From Methylococcales bacterium (GTDB taxonomy: Bacteria; Pseudomonadota; Gammaproteobacteria; Methylococcales; Methylomonadaceae), in NCBI GenBank assembly GCA_023134955.1, contig JAGLUC010000090.1, forward strand, positions 1 to 15,394: 15,394 nt of DNA. Direction: 5' to 3'. The notes under the pieces were generated by a model, which worked only from the letters and a program-made list of their open reading frames with translations, was not told the DNA's origin and ran no database searches. Of the stretch, positions 14,606 to 15,394 are shown in pieces (the first letter of the stretch is position 1; the number at the start of each line of letters is the position of its first letter). The position numbers and the translations under genes were made by a program.

Positions 14606-14625
14606 ATTGCTCGTTAGTTTCCCCT

Positions 14626-15394
14626 CTACCAATCCCATTCCTCCCAACCATCAATAGCACCCATGCTATTCAAGTTAAGACCTAAGTGCTGTAAATCAGG
14701 AAAATTTATTAATAATTTCTTTAGCCTTTCTCCCCATGTAGAACTTGGGTTAATAGTCGTTAAAAAATATTTAGATATACATAACAATAGAAAAGGTCTA
14801 GCCAAACTATGTGAATTGCCTATAAAAGGGTCGATCCAACCGACCTCACCTATTCTAGTCAATTTTGGTTGGTCAACAACATTCCTATTCCATAGACGAC
14901 TATGATGAGCACAAACATTACGTAAATAATTTAGACTTCGTAACCAGCTCGCTAGAACTTGACCATCATTAATTCCATATTTATTGGCAATTTCATCCTG
15001 ATCAGCTTTTGTCATTCCAGAAAATAATGTAGATAATGTTCCAAAATCCCAGACCTCACAGACTACCCAAATAGGAAGAGGTAATCCATATTTAATTTTA
15101 TGATGCTTGATAAATTCTTCTTTTGAACGTGAAATTAAACTGGCATGTTTAGTTATCCACTGATGATGTCCTGTAACGCCTGTATTCTCATTCAACTTAG
15201 ATGCAAAACCTTCAAAGAAAAACTCTGGTTTAAGATATGAAAAAGTACATTTCTTTCCCAATGTGTGTGAAATATCAACCCTCAACCCAATTTCTATTCG
15301 TTCTATAGCATCCAATACTAATAATCGTAATTTTTTATCAAAAACATAAAGGTCAACCGCATTTTTAAAACTAGTACAACACCCAGTAAGTTGG
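14626..15394 (-). CDS. Abi_2 (AbiD/AbiF-like) abortive infection protein, 5' end outside window
   Basis: HEPN-fold protein of the Abi_2 family, whose members cause abortive phage infection by RNA cleavage or growth arrest. The frame stays open to the window edge (TTG at 15315 is only an internal Leu). Upstream codons read VDLYVFDKKLRLLV, then LDAIERIEIGLR, the standard family core. Counting from that Leu as 1, GLPLPIWVVCEVWDFGTLS (77-95) and LRNVCAHHSRLWN (131-143) follow. Arg132 and His137 form the HEPN Rx4H catalytic motif, with the family HHSRLWN next to it. The C-terminus appears complete; about 60-80 N-terminal residues lie beyond the edge. A convergent small RNA gene sits 20 bases past its stop, suggesting an RNA-protein toxin-antitoxin unit. 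Confidence 0.88.
   Translation of the reverse strand, partial: QLTGCCTSFKNAVDLYVFDKKLRLLVLDAIERIEIGLRVDISHTLGKKCTFSYLKPEFFFEGFASKLNENTGVTGHHQWITKHASLISRSKEEFIKHHKIKYGLPLPIWVVCEVWDFGTLSTLFSGMTKADQDEIANKYGINDGQVLASWLRSLNYLRNVCAHHSRLWNRNVVDQPKLTRIGEVGWIDPFIGNSHSLARPFLLLCISKYFLTTINPSSTWGERLKKLLINFPDLQHLGLNLNSMGAIDGWEEWDW

Overview
The window reads as chromosomal DNA of an AT-rich gammaproteobacterium. The family matches are of gammaproteobacterial type: a long-form Gnd, a YbiT-type ABC-F protein, YaaA, RhlE, and the HupE/UreJ plus anchor pair. Together with the gnd-zwf-pgl operon this would suit a methylotroph such as a Methylococcales member, but nothing here is diagnostic and that placement is a guess.

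Left part (1-4250): a gene-free 371 bp stretch holds strong palindromes. It is followed by a compact minus-strand operon, gnd-zwf-pgl (read right to left), encoding all three enzymes of the oxidative pentose phosphate branch. Zwf oxidises glucose-6-phosphate, Pgl hydrolyses the lactone, and Gnd decarboxylates 6-phosphogluconate to ribulose-5-phosphate; the two dehydrogenase steps yield NADPH.

Middle (4250-9786): a YbiT-like ABC-F ATPase (-), an exported SMP-30/NHL-type beta-propeller (+), YaaA (-) and an RhlE-type DEAD-box RNA helicase (+). Convergent pairs are separated by hairpins. The 639 bp gap before the helicase holds a decayed mobile element: the first about 29 codons of an ISAs1-family transposase lie between 19-bp inverted repeats, and a second, palindromic element of about 154 bp sits inside it, flanked by 9-bp direct repeats.

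Right part (9811-14484): a minus-strand run encodes a DUF6868-like small membrane protein, a solo GspF/PilC-like protein, a HupE/UreJ-family membrane protein, a membrane-anchored partner and a histidine-box fatty acid desaturase. The last three genes are separated by single bases. Upstream of them is a cytosolic 5'-nucleotidase of the NT5C1 family.

Right edge (14485-15394): this is the most interesting spot. An Abi_2 (AbiD/AbiF-like) HEPN protein gene runs off the window. Just beyond its 3' end, on the opposite strand, a near-consensus promoter is followed at once by an intricate hairpin and six T's. This looks like a tiny structured RNA of about 58 nt that converges on the abi gene. Abi_2/AbiF genes are known to pair with conserved non-coding RNAs that can act as RNA antitoxins, so this may be a new example of such a pair.
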